DNA of 40,674 nt from Chara braunii. Taxonomy: Eukaryota > Streptophyta > Charophyceae > Charales > Characeae. The notes beneath the pieces were generated by a model that searched no databases, was not told the origin of the DNA, and worked only from the letters and a program-made list of their open reading frames with translations. Positions 18,615 through 28,842 of this stretch are shown in pieces (within the stretch, counting starts at the first letter, position 1; each line of letters begins with the position of its first letter). Where the stretch lies: contig BFEA01000426.1 of assembly GCA_003427395.1 (NCBI GenBank), positions 682,265 through 722,938 of the forward strand. Reading direction: 5' to 3'. Position numbers and translations under genes: made by a program.

Positions 18615-20360
18615 TCACCCCCCGTACCACTGCAAGTCCACTATGCTATTTCCCTGGGGGGGGAAAGGGTCGGGNAAGTTCTCCGCTGACTTCATCGGGA
18701 TCGAAGGGTCCACCTTAGTCCATTCGTGAAAAATCAGTCGATGATCCTTCCCCCACCTGCCGTTATCNTGGTCCCTCCCCGTATTCCATTCCACCCTTCC
18801 TAACCTTNCCCCTTCTTTCCCCCCGAGCCATTTCTCAGAGAAATCCTGTAGTTTGTGCTCTGCTTCTTGTCTTGTGTATGTGTGTTGGATCTGTGTTTTT
18901 GTTTCCTCCCAGTGCACTGTTATCTCTGTTTGGATGTGCTGTTGTATGCCTTCAGTGAACTCGGGTCCCTCCAACCTTACTCTTTCCATTTCGTAAGTGC
19001 ATCGTCGTCTCCACAGAGCCCATAACATCGCCCTGCGTCCCAGTGTGAACATATTCAGTGTGAAATCGTCCACCTGGTCTATGCTCCATGTTTCTAATAA
19101 CAGTGCTTGCCAGCTCCATGGCCAGGGCTTTGTTACTTCCAACTGGCCCCAGACCCGATCCCACCAGCGCCAGAGGAAGACCGCACCTGGGCATTGCAGG
19201 AAGACATGCTCGATGGTTTCGGGCCGTTTCCTGATTGGGAAGGAATGCAGGCAGAGGTTGCACCACGGGAGCGCCCGCCCAGTTTGTTCTGGGGAGGTCC
19301 TATCTATGAGCCAATCGTTTGTTGGAAGGCAGCGGTGCTCGCAAATTTGGCTGGTCGCGTCGAGATGAGCCGGAACCACTTAACCCCCCGTAGTGATTCC
19401 TTACTTGTATTCAACTGCGTCATCCATCTGGCCTCCACTAGGTCACGCAGAGTGGATGTTGGACGGAGAAGCCTGTATGTTGAGTGGACTGTGATACTGT
19501 TCAGTTTTCTGGTACATGTCTTACCCCTTCCCGCGGAGGAGGTCCACGTCCACTCTATAGGGTCCAAAGGTAATTCAGTGATCGGAGTGCCGGGGAGAAA
19601 GACCGTCCATTTTTCTTCCTTGTTAAAAACTCTAATCCGTGACAGTTCCTCTGGCTGGAAAAATCTTGTTTCTTGCGGCGTGGTGCGATTGACTATATTA
19701 TCTTTGCCCACAGTAAATATGTCAACCCCTACCGGGTCACCGTGGCAGCATACCACGTTGTCGACCTCTCCCTGACTGTCCAGGATCTGCACCCAGTCGG
19801 ATTCCCGCAAGACGGGTCCTTTTCGGAGAATTTTCCACCAATCGAGAGGGATCCGTTCGATAGGTCATCGAAGGCGGAGTCCAGCCTACAGCTATGGCGC
19901 AATTTCTGTCGGAGCAGATCCCGGTCAATCCAATCTCTTGCGTCTGTGTCCCAAATATCCCGTATTCTGAGTATGCCTCTTTTCACCCACACGCGCCAGG
20001 GGGAGTCCATACAATGGAGGGTCTGTCCCCTGGTATCAACGATGCTCCTGTTGTCAAAAAGGGGCTGTCGTAAGACCTCCTCCCATCGGTCTGGCCGGAT
20101 TTTGTCAGGCAGGGGGAGATTCCTCCATGTCCTCAGAAGGGATGGCTAGAAGGGATCGTTCCGTAGGTCCTCCGTTGCCTGTTCCTTTGGAGAAGTGGGG
20201 TCCCATTGCCTGGACTGCCCCCTCGGTATTGGCCAGCATCTATTTTCAAGCCATGTGAGGGACTGACCCCCGGTGCTGTCTCAGGAGCCAGTCGTGCGAT
20301 CTGTTCCAGCGCCAGCTCTTTCCAAGGGGTGCCGGGGAGAATAAGAGTCGCATGAGCCAT
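18615..20360 (-). pseudogene. LINE A ORF2 C-terminal region with zinc-binding domain, frameshifted
   Basis: The segments 20360-20133, 20010-19729, 19810-19304 and 19379-18615 lie in different frames but continue one protein when compared with LINE B. Landmarks are WVKRGILRIRDIW, LDPIEWTW, HSTYRLLRP, then HRCLPTNDWLIDRT and WCNLCLHSFP...EHVFLQCPGA...RWWDRVW. The last is the zf-RVT zinc-binding domain (C-x2-C, H-x4-C) typical of plant LINE ORF2. The tail reads HRLIFHEWTKVDPSIPM and ends at 18615. At least three frameshifts separate it from RT. Confidence 0.85.
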
Positions 20361-20537
20361 TGGAGAGCCAAGGCCTTAGATTGCGTGGTCGGGTCAATTA
20401 TGCCCAGGCCCCCTTTGGCTTTGGGGAGGGTTATGGATTTCCACCCTATTGATTACATTATGTTTTTCATGATCCCCTCTCCACAGAAAGGCTGTGATCT
20501 GACGTTGCAAGGAGCGGAGGGCAGGTTTGTCCATGGC

Positions 20538-21929
20538 TCAAATGGCCGATCTATACCATAGGGAGGCAAACACTACGTTATTGATCACCAGGGAGCGTCC
20601 TATTAGTGACGTGTGCTTGTCCTTCCAGTGTTGCAATTTCTGCAGTGGTGCCTTGAGCAATCCTTCATCGTTTTCCAGAGGTCTTCCATTCAATGGTAGT
20701 GTTACCCCCAAAACCCGGATGGGAGCCTCCCTTGGTACCCATTTAACCTGCGGTTGTTCCGGGGGTCTGACCCCTTGGTGGTGGATCCACCACCCCATGG
20801 TTTTATTCCCCCAGTTAATTCTCATGTCTGAGAGAGCGCATAATTTTTCCATCATATGTTGCACCTCTATCATTACGGCGTGCGATGCATCCACCATCAG
20901 GGTCAGGTCGTCGGCAAACAAGGAGCATACTGGGATTGCGTCATTGGGAATAGAGGTGACTTGGATCCTTTTGATGTCCTTGTGGGTGCGCAAGCTCGCA
21001 GCCAGGGCTTCCATGACAATCACAAACAAGTAGGGCGCGATGGGATCGCCTTGCCGGACAGACCTCTGAAGGGCGATGGGGGGCGCAAGGTTCCCATTGA
21101 CCATTACCCGAGTGGTGGCGTTGTTGTGGAGAATTGTCACCCATCGCCTGAAGCGAGGTCCAAAGTTTAGTTTCTCTAGGCATTTGTCCAGGAAGGTCCA
21201 ATCGCCATGGTCATAAGCTTTCTCAAAGTCAATGAAGATAATTGTCGTGTTGTGTTTGGATTGTCTCGCCAGTTTGATCATCTCATTGACCAAGAGAATA
21301 TTGTCCTGAATGTTCTTGCCCTTTATAAAACCGGTCTGATCCGGATGGATAATATCACACATTACCTTCTCCAAGCGATTGGTCAGTGCCTTCGCCACCA
21401 TTTTGTAGACCACTGTAAGGAGGGTAATGGGTCTGTAGTTTTGAATGTTGGTGTTTTCTCCTTTTTTATAGAGCAGGGTCAGCACCCCCTGACCTACAAA
21501 TTCACCCATTTGCCCTGTTTCCCATAGTGTTCGGTAGTAGTCCATCAGGTCCCGGGAGATGGTGCCCCACATCGCTTCCCAGAACTCTTTCGGCAGGCCG
21601 TCGATGCCCGGGGTCTTGTCCTCCTCCATGAGCAGCAGCGTTGTCCACACTTCTTCCTTTGTTAAGGGTGCTTCCAAGACGTTTCTCTGTTGGTCAGTGA
21701 GGGTACGCGTGAGAGGGAGCAGTAACTCTTCAATCTCTGCCTGCCTCGGCGTCAGCGGCGTCCCCGCGCACTCAGAGGTGAAGAGGTTTTGATAGAAGTC
21801 ACGTGCGATCTTTGTACATTCCGCCGTTGAGGTGTACAGCGAGCCTTGGCGTTGATTAGGGTCCTCCAAGGTCTCTATTGTTGTTCGAGCCAATTTTGTT
21901 CTGGCCATTGAAAAAAACCTTGCGTCCAT
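20538..21929 (-). pseudogene. LINE A reverse transcriptase segment, 463 codons open
   Basis: Uninterrupted frame from ATG at 21929 (probably an internal Met, not the true start). RT motifs in order: NYRPITLLTVVYKMVAKAL (about residue 165), GFIKGKNIQDNILLVNEM, FIDFEKAYDHGDWTFLDKCL with the motif A Asp, QRSVRQGDPIAPYLFVIVME (motif B), and CSLFADDLTLMVDA (motif C, FADD). All three catalytic aspartates are present. LGVTLPLNGRPL and HWKDKHTSLIGRSLVINNVV follow, as in other plant LINEs. The enzyme would reverse-transcribe LINE RNA at a nicked target. Because the endonuclease is truncated and the downstream part is frameshifted, no full ORF2 protein can be made. The open length suggests a fairly young copy. 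Confidence 0.9.
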
Positions 21930-22359
21930 CGTGCCTTCCAGTTTGTGTCGACACAGTTTCCCTCAAATCCTAGTACCCTGCCATCTGTACTCCATGTGTC
22001 CCAAGATCCGGGACTCTAATGACTGGATGTCTTTGACCAATTCTGCCGATCGTACATCATCCTGCCTGTTGGCCTCTTCTTGTTGGAGGAGTTGTTGCAA
22101 TTGGTACTGCAGATTTATTTCTTCCGCATGGCGTTGCGCCGCCTTTAAGTTTCGAGAACTCATTGCACTTGCGGCCTAAGAAGGATAGACCGTTATTGAA
22201 CCATACTATGTCATCGTGAATCCGGTCTTTCTGTTTCTGCCAAAAGGCCCAGGTTTCTTTCAAGTAAATTTTGAAGCAATCCAAGGTAAGTAGTGAGGTA
22301 TTGAGTTTGTAAAAACCCCGTCCCTGGTCAGGTTTCTTCCTGAAGGACAGAATAACCAG

Positions 22360-22845
22360 ACACATTGCATGGTCCAGACCCGGCTAGGGGCTTCATGGGA
22401 AGATCTCAGCCACTTGCCGGGCGCCTTGTATTTCTTCAGAAATTAGGATCAGGTCTATTCGAGATTTAGTTATATGTTCCGACTGGCACTTTCTGTAGCA
22501 GGTGAACTTACGCTGCTGCGGGTAGCGCAGCCTGAAAGAGTCAATGAGATTAAGCGATTGGGACAATTCTGTGATGATCCTTTCATCACTTTCCACGTAC
22601 GCCGGGCATGGTACCGGGATTCTCCATCTGTCCAGCCAGCGATCCGGAGCGGCATCAAAGAAGGTCTGACGCTCCCTACAATAGGCAATGTTATGATGGC
22701 CATTCCGGGCACTTCATGGCCCGTGGGCTATGGTATACTTCAGGGGATGTGCGAGTTCGATGTGTTTCTGAAAACTTTCAGTGCTAGCTTTCGTGCTGGC
22801 CGTTTGTGGGTGCACACTGGCACATCTCATGGTTTCCTGCAGGTT
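22360..22845 (-). pseudogene. LINE A endonuclease C-terminal part
   Basis: The minus strand reads MRCASVHPQTASTKASTESF, aligned with CIVCVYAPYTVSESRTFFEN of LINE B. Then comes a scrambled GDFNA region with a frameshift near 22690, then PDRWLDRWRIPVPCPAYVES and DERIITELSQSLNLIDSFRL, matching LINE B's PDRWMDRW and DERIIHNL..SLKVFDSFR. It ends KSRIDLILISEE, the SRID..L.S motif near the end of APE endonucleases. A stop follows at 22393, so the domain is disconnected from RT. Confidence 0.8.
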
Positions 22846-23682
22846 CCTTGTCTTTTTTTTTTTTTTTTTTTTTTTTCCCGAAGCCTAGGGTGTTGTAGAG
22901 GCCAAGGACCAGACCCGGGGTGATGACTGGCAGCAGCAGCCAATGGTTGTTCTGACAGGATAGGCCACCTACCCTACCCATCCCCACGTTAATACTCCCA
23001 GTACACCCCCTGTCCCTACTATCCTACCTTAGTGTGACCAGCACTCAGGACCATCACCCTACCAGTATCGAGGGCAACTTGGACCAGACAGCAGTGACAA
23101 GCACCAAGGCTGGGCCAATCCCCCTGCCCTAGTGGAAGCGGAAGTGGACGGACCTTGCTGTACGGGAACTTCGGACGCCAGGCTGATGCAATCTTCTTCA
23201 GGTCCAATTCAGAGAGTCTACCCAGCAGGAGTACCTAAGCAAGGCAAGCCAGCGCCCACGGACACATCCTACCGTCCTTCCCCTAACTTACCCAAGGCTA
23301 GGCTGAACTCAGACTAGCCGGAGCGACTTATATCCCTACCCTACCGTAGAGCTAAGCCATGCATGAGTAGACCCCGTCATATGCCTGAGAGACCCACCCA
23401 GCCCAGTATCATAGTTGTGTATATATGTGTGCCCAGAGGCTATGTATGTTTGTATTAACTAAACGCATAGGAACAGAGCTGATAATTTCTCCACTAATGG
23501 GGAAGAATGACCTTCCCTCTATCTGCGCTGAGAATTAACATCATCAAGCCCCGGCAGGCAGTCTTCAAACACCCACTAACCGATTAGACAAACGAAACCC
23601 TGAACTATCCTCCTGTCCACCGAGCAGCTTCAATCCGCGCCTGCGACATCATCCCCCATCCGAAATCGGCGAGGGGAGATCT
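22846..23682. other. T run followed by unassigned sequence
   Basis: A run of 24 Ts (22855-22876) abuts LINE A's 5' end; on the minus strand it would be the poly-A tail of another element lying to the right. That sequence (22877-23682) has no tail hairpins and no recognisable domain; ORFs are under 70 codons. Confidence 0.4.
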
Positions 23683-24522
23683 CTATCCAACTCCCTCCCG
23701 GTGCCAGACACACAAATCAACGTGTAATAACCCCTGGTGGGGAGGGGGAGGACCGATAAGATGCATCTTCCCCCTCAGACCCCACCTCGCCAGCCCAATC
23801 AGGTCGATAATCCCCCCCCACTGCTCTGCTATCGTTATGGCGGCTCCTGTCGTTCCCCATGTTGTTGCTGTTGTTTTAGTTGTCGCCGTTGCTGTCGTTA
23901 TTGTTGCTGTCGTTGTGACTGTTGTCGGTGTTGTTGTTTTTAGTTCTGTTGATGTCATTACTATCGTTGCCTCTGTTTTCATTGTTGTCTTCCCCACTGC
24001 TGCCGCCTTTGCCAGTATCCCCCACTCACCATCAACGTCGATCACTGTGACAGTTGTTGATGTTGTCGTTGTTGATGTCTCTGTTATAGTTGTGTCTGTT
24101 TGCGTTATTGTCGTCGCTGCTGCCACCGCCACCGCCGTCGCCGTCAGCCCCAATCCCCCCTCCCACTCGCCCGCCTCGTCCCGGGCATACCAAGTCTCCA
24201 TTAATGCACATGCATCCCTACCCTCGCGAAAAAGGCCTTTGCAGGCCGCCAGCTCAGCATCCGCCTTCCCCCAATCAAAATAGGGATCAAGCCCAAGATC
24301 AAGCCCCTCCTCCAATTCCTCCAATTCCCATATTATATCCAACATGAGTTGGGAACGGTGATCCACCCATCCACTCAGGGAGATTGCACCCTCCTCGATC
24401 TCCCGCAGCTCCTGAGATCGCTGAGTCAGCTCGTCCACAATCTCTTGCAGCTGCTGATGCGCCACCCCCAAAACATCAAGCCGCACAGCCGCGTCTCTGT
24501 GTCGTAACCCCTCCGGATCCAT
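23683..24522 (-). CDS. Hypothetical protein, 279 codons, coiled-coil N-terminus and Thr-rich tail
   Basis: The ATG at 24522 is the first after an in-frame TAA about 30 bases upstream. Residues 20-45 (QQLQEIVDELTQRSQELREI) have heptad-like spacing suggesting a coiled coil. Residues 50-110 hold GWVDHRSQLMLDIIWELEE, an acidic LDLGLDPYFDWGKADAEL and CKGLFREGRDACALMETWYA. From about residue 130 the sequence is Thr/Ala/Val-rich, encoded by a degenerate AAC repeat read in the ACN frame; the paralogue at 16719-17560 reads a similar repeat as Asn. There is no transmembrane segment or signal peptide. It ends at 23683 without a known motif. I do not know the family. It could be a single-exon gene or part of a repeat. 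Confidence 0.45.
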   Translation of the reverse strand: MDPEGLRHRDAAVRLDVLGVAHQQLQEIVDELTQRSQELREIEEGAISLSGWVDHRSQLMLDIIWELEELEEGLDLGLDPYFDWGKADAELAACKGLFREGRDACALMETWYARDEAGEWEGGLGLTATAVAVAAATTITQTDTTITETSTTTTSTTVTVIDVDGEWGILAKAAAVGKTTMKTEATIVMTSTELKTTTPTTVTTTATITTATATTKTTATTWGTTGAAITIAEQWGGIIDLIGLARWGLRGKMHLIGPPPPHQGLLHVDLCVWHREGVG

Positions 24523-24784
24523 CGCGCCTCCGATGAAGATAATCGATTAATTGGCCGGCACTTCCCCTGTACACGCGTCGTCTTCCTTCGAAACAGCCAC
24601 GTCGAGCAAGACACTACTGCCACTTGTCGGGCACGTCTACAGGCCCAGCAACGCAGACGAGAGAAAACCTCCTCCTGATGCTGGTCGAGCCAGGTGCGAC
24701 CGAACCTCGTCGGTCGGCTGGCGCAGGCTGCTAGCGCTAGCGCGAGCTCCTATCCCAACATCTGCTTTTTTGACTTTTAATAGA

Positions 24785-25490
24785 TGACAATGACAAGGAA
24801 TAGCTCAGTGGTTAGACCACCGGTTGGAAATGCACATTGTGGTATGAGGTTGCCGGTTCAAATCCACAGCCTTGTGCATGGACACTGGCAGGGCCTTAGA
24901 ATGACGCACGGCTGGACACCCCCCCCCTTGGGCTGACACATGGTAAGCTATTACAGACACTGCCTGCACCCAAGGGTTATCCACGGTGTTGTATGTCGGG
25001 TCTTGATACTGTGTGGGTTGCTTGTCGCTGTTGCTTGTGGTTGTTCTGTTGATCTCCCCAGTCTGCCATATCACACACAGGTGCCATTTGCGATTGTTGC
25101 TCAAATGGCAAAGTCTTCAGGTCACATGTCATAGATCATGGGTTCGAATCTGGCTTGGGACTTTGGGGGGGTTCTTGTCCAGCTTGGCCTGTCATCTCTT
25201 CAACGAACACATAGTTCCCTCTACATAGTACTACACATATCTGGCCTTCGGGCACATACATCTCGCTATACAGTTACACAGAGCACACATAGCCTTCGGG
25301 CAGACACAAACATGGCTGTTGAACATGAAACTACTCCATGGGCAGGAGGTCAATCCTTCCCTTGTGCAGGGAAGTAATCAATGCCTCTGCTCTTCTTTTG
25401 GAGATATGGCCGAGCTTTGAATTTGCACAGAATGGATTGAATGTACACCGTGATATCTCCACATATCAGGTACCAGGGTTCGTTTTCCAG
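24785..25490 (+). ncRNA. tRNA-like promoter modules, possible SINE remnants
   Basis: Three places show paired Pol III-like boxes. At 24801 TAGCTCAGTGGTTAGA (A box) is followed by GGTTCAAATCC at 24855 (B box); ACAAGG at 24791-24796 can pair with CCTTGT near 24870. At 25097 TTGCTCAAATGG is followed by GGTTCGAATC at 25141. At about 25408 TGGCCGAGC is followed by GGGTTCG at about 25473. D- and T-stems do not pair well, so none is a functional tRNA gene. The modules lie about 296 and 311 bp apart, the spacing of SINE units, but I could not align their bodies. Confidence 0.4.
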
Positions 25491-25654
25491 GTCATACACA
25501 CCACATCGACGTCTGGGTTTTGTCTCTTGGCTTGATCGATAGGGTTGGGCGCTTGTAGTGGAGATACTGTTAATCAGGGGGATAGGATTCTCCCATCACG
25601 TGACATATATTGACTAACAACACATACAGACAGTATGATATCGACACGTCACTG

Positions 25655-25864
25655 TGAAGGGATGCTGGACCCGTTTTCCAGCTGACACACATCATAACAT
25701 TGTACAGGGACGCTGGACCCGTTTTCCGGCAGGTGCAGCTCCCCACCAATAGATGGAGCCTTCGACGTGGGGGCCTACTTACCGGGGGTGCTCTTATCAC
25801 CTCGGTAAGTAGGCTTGCTGCATAAGAGGATTTCTCGAAAAAAAAAAAAAAAAAAAAAAAAAAA
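25655..25864 (+). mobile_element. LINE tail copy, plus strand, with a fully replaced second stem
   Basis: The first hairpin appears twice: GATGCTGGACCCGTTTTCCAGC near 25660 and GACGCTGGACCCGTTTTCCGGC near 25710, with about 50 bp between. The CACCAATAGATGGAGCC block follows. The second hairpin has arms GCCTACTTACCG (25773-25784) and CGGTAAGTAGGC (25803-25814), perfectly complementary over 12 bp and unlike any other copy. Its loop still holds TGCTCTTATCA. Poly-A is at 25838-25864. Confidence 0.8.
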
Positions 25865-25869
25865 GCAGG

Positions 25870-26290
25870 TTTTCCATGATGCTGTCCCACAAAAGCCCTT
25901 AAAGACTCGATTGGCCCAGGTTAGTGGGTGAGGATTTGCGGCAGTGTGGCTGCTTGGCTTGGCGGGGGGGAGAAGAACTGCGCAACTGGAATCTATATAG
26001 ACCCTGTGGGAGCAATCCCATGTGATTCAGTGTCAGAGTCCCGGGTCCTAACAAATGTCAGATGGGTCAGTTTGCCATTTTAGTCAAGTTGCATGTTGGT
26101 CTGTGTTGGTGTGAGTGGTGTTGTCCTTGTTCGCTACTGCTTGAGTATGGTTCTGTTGCCTTCGTCAAGGGTGCTACGTGCAAGCCGATTCGTGGGTCAG
26201 CTGCATGATATTTTTAGGCTGCCCGATCATATACTAACATCCACCTGAAAATTTTCAAGTGGTCCCTCCTGAGGTGAAGGGCCAAACAGA
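25870..26290. other. No recognisable feature
   Basis: Short ORFs only; no repeat or RNA signature recognised. Confidence 0.4.
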
Positions 26291-26294
26291 GGCC

Positions 26295-26365
26295 TTTTTT
26301 TTTTTTTTTTTTTTTTTAACAACCCCACCAGTGTTAGTGGTGCTGATAAGAGCAGACATCACAGG
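26295..26365 (-). mobile_element. Very short LINE tail copy
   Basis: The T run 26295-26317 is followed by AACAACCCCACCAGTGTTAGTGGTGCTGATAAGAGCAGAC split over this interval, i.e. the minus-strand right arm and loop of the second hairpin plus poly-A. Homology stops within the left arm, so only about 70 bp were copied: truncation inside the hairpin. Confidence 0.7.
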
Positions 26366-27970
26366 TAACGATGAATCTGGCCTGAAAGATTGACAGATTC
26401 GGGTGGACCTGAAGTGTGTAGGAACTGGGACCTATGGCATGAAAACAGAACTGCCAATCAAACAAGGGCGGAGCACCAGTGGGTTTCATTGGGTTGCCTT
26501 CTTGATCAAAATCAGGAGGCCTATCAAGCCCTTCAGCCCTTCAGTCCTTCAGCCCTTTACCCCATGTCCACGTGTTAGTGGTAGTACTGATACATGCAAT
26601 GTATCTTTTTGCCTGGCCACACTCAGGGCACCGACCAAAGGGCTGGTTGCTGAGTCTATGTGGCTGCTGTGCTCAGGCCACACTGGGTCTAGGGCTCTTG
26701 TGCCTCAACAAGTTAGCAGCCACGTATTCACACACACGCCTCCCTGATCTACCACCTTGCCACATCCCCCATAATTTGTGAGCAGGGGTGAACCCGTTCT
26801 GATCGCCCTATTCTCACTCTCTCTGCTCTAGCTATGGTGGTTCTTTCCTCCCCCTCCTCACACTCACTGTAGCAGTGCACTGTACCGAGTTATTGTAGCC
26901 ACACACTGTAGTTGCACCAGGATGATGAAAAACTTCAGGAAGCATCTTTCGCGTCCGGTAGCGCTATCTGCCGCAGGGCGAAACTGCGGAGTACTAGCGC
27001 GAGCCATCAGACCATGCTTGGTTGACTGCCCGGGCGTAATGGGCGTCGACAAAGAGTGCGGCGCAGCGCCATCGCCGAGGTGAGGCAGTAGAAGCCATCA
27101 CAGAGACGCATGGGACGTTGCATCACGACACTTGGCGCGGGACTGGGGGTTCCGGTGAGGGTGGATCGCAGGGGAGCAGACATCACACATGTGCTTAGGA
27201 GATTTGTGCGTGCGGACTTGGGCACGAGGGCAAGCCACGAAGATGCCAGCATCAAGAGAACTCAGCGACAGCGACTATGTCTACGAGGATAGTAAGCACG
27301 AGACGACCGACCACTTACCCAAGGTAAGTAGAAGACATTTGGGGAAAGCAACGGGCAAGGGCGGCGGAAGAGTGGATGTGGTGTGAAATTGAGAAATATC
27401 ATTGGAATTGGGTAAAAAGAAAAGTATCGGGGAGAGTGACGGGTGGAGCGATTGGGTGTACGGCAGGCCAAAAGGGGTTTTAACGGCAGAATGGAGATCA
27501 GGGGAATAGAAGGCCAGAAGGTGTGAAGAAGAAGATCGCATCACGGGGAAGGAGAGGGAAGCTAATCGAAGGGGACGAGGGGGAGGACGCAGAGGCGATG
27601 AACATCTTGAAACAGATGGAGGGAGCGGGTTGGGATAACACCGATTAATTAGGTAAGAGAAAGGGAACAGGGATACGGCACAAAGCCACGGGAAAGGAGA
27701 GTGAAAGTGGACAGAGAAGGAAAGTGAGGCATGATGAGAGGGGGAAGGAAAGTATAATCGGACGACAGGTGGAGGTACAGCCCCCGACATATCCCAACCA
27801 GCCTCCAGAGTAAACAACTATTGTTGAAGACTAAGAAGAGTAATAAATGAAAAAACGACAAAAATGACAAAAACGAAAAGCAATCAAAAAACAAAAAACA
27901 ATTACAAAGCAAAAAACAATTAAAAATCAGTTTAAACAATCAAACAAGAAAACGCAAAAGCACCGTGAGA
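26366..27970. other. Unassigned flank, possibly including the 5' UTR of LINE B
   Basis: A short CCCTTCAG repeat lies at 26528-26562. Between 27830 and 27960 the plus strand is A-rich (many CAAAAA and GAAAA phrases) just before the LINE ORF1 start. A minus-strand 178-codon ORF (27817-27281) is Ser/Pro/Leu-rich and covers a purine-rich plus strand; I take it as a composition artefact. The LINE 5' end could not be placed. Confidence 0.35.
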
Positions 27971-28593
27971 CATTATGAGGCCAAACAGATTGCAACACGC
28001 GCACAAACGACTGGACTCAATGCTATTCTATAGCGGTGCGATGAGACAGCTGGCAGACGAGCACCTCCGGCATAAACGATGGGCTTATCAGCAAAAGCCT
28101 TCAAAGAATTCCGCCCACCAACCCCCCCCACAGGCGGAGTTGGGTTTGAGCAGGGAAGGGCAGCGAATGGAAGACACAGGGGTTCTGACGGAGGAGGAGA
28201 GAGAAGTGGAGTTAAGGGGGAAAAGTTGAAAACACATCATAAGGAGAAGAGCCCATCTCCAGCCCAGGGATCGTGTGATGGCCAACCTCAACTCACCTGG
28301 GCAGACAAACTTAGAAACCCGCACCAATCCCTGACCATCCTTCATCGGGGCCAGGGCAGTCCCCGGACTGGGAATCTTGAGATCCCTCTGGAGGGGGTCC
28401 CACAAGCACGGACTTTTTTCATGACAAAATTTTTACTTCCCTCAGAAACTCGAGTGGTAACGCACGGGGGTAAACAGGTCATGGTGAAAGCGTATCCTAA
28501 AATTGGCATGGCCTGCCGGGAAGGTCTACATGAAACACGCCAGTAACTGGGTGTTCCATGATGACGCTGCTTACAAATCGGTCAATGAGAAAG

Positions 28594-28700
28594 TTAAACC
28601 ACCAGTACTTGGCCCAGCTATCGATTCCGAACCTCAGGCGACCAGTACGCCAAGCCGTGCCGAGGCTCGGACTACCGGACGTGGAGTTCCCGAACGTCAG
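28594..28700. mobile_element. Partial TTAA miniature element (copy 5) inside LINE B ORF1
   Basis: TTAA at 28594-28597 is followed by ACCACCAGTACTTGGCCCAG and CTATCGATTCCGA. The same GGCCCAGCTATCGG block lies beside the termini at 9942 and 32879. Similarity fades after about 100 bp and no opposite end was found before the A/G-rich tract at 28720, so the copy is truncated. Confidence 0.6.
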
Positions 28701-28719
28701 TCTGCTGGTGTGCCCAAAA

Positions 28720-28842
28720 ACCGGAAAAAAGAAACAAGATCGAAGAAAAAGAAATAAGAGAAGAAAAAGAAAAAGAAGAAAAAAAAAGAAGTATCTGCTT
28801 CCGCGCGCGCGCGCGCGCGCAAGAGAGAGAGAGAGAGAGAGC
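28720..28842 (+). repeat. A/G-rich tract followed by (GC)n(GA)n microsatellite
   Basis: Purine-rich AAG/AAAAG repeats run from 28720 to 28795. Then comes alternating CG/GC from 28801 to 28820 and GA repeats from 28822 to 28842. The alternating GC run is a Z-DNA-prone sequence. It interrupts LINE B's ORF1. Confidence 0.85.

Larger units (their letters stand above)
18281..22845 (-). mobile_element. LINE A: 5'-truncated non-LTR retrotransposon, minus strand
   Basis: From 22845 down to 18281 the order is the end of an APE-type endonuclease, a linker, reverse transcriptase, thumb/connection region, zinc-binding C-terminus, 3' UTR and the two-hairpin tail. This is the ORF2 layout of plant-type LINEs. 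ORF1 and most of the endonuclease are missing. At the 5' junction a 24-base T run (22855-22876) lies just outside. At the 3' end there is no poly-A; the hairpin abuts the 31-bp repeats. Frameshifts occur outside the RT segment and four Ns lie between 18675 and 18807. Confidence 0.9.

Noticed and set aside
23837-24283. 148-codon plus-strand Val-rich ORF that looks like a membrane protein
   Set aside because: It is a GTT/GTC repeat read on the wrong strand; hydrophobicity is a by-product of the repeat.
24801-24870. A functional tRNA gene
   Set aside because: A and B boxes are good and a partial acceptor stem can be drawn, but the D- and T-stems do not pair and the spacing is off.
26815-26840. 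TGCTCTAG match as a target-site duplication for LINE B (with 36347-36354)
   Set aside because: An 8-base match over about 10 kb is expected by chance and the LINE 5' end is not placed there.
27281-27817. 178-codon minus-strand ORF rich in Ser, Pro and Leu
   Set aside because: It mirrors a purine-rich plus strand, has no domain, and composition alone explains the absence of stops.
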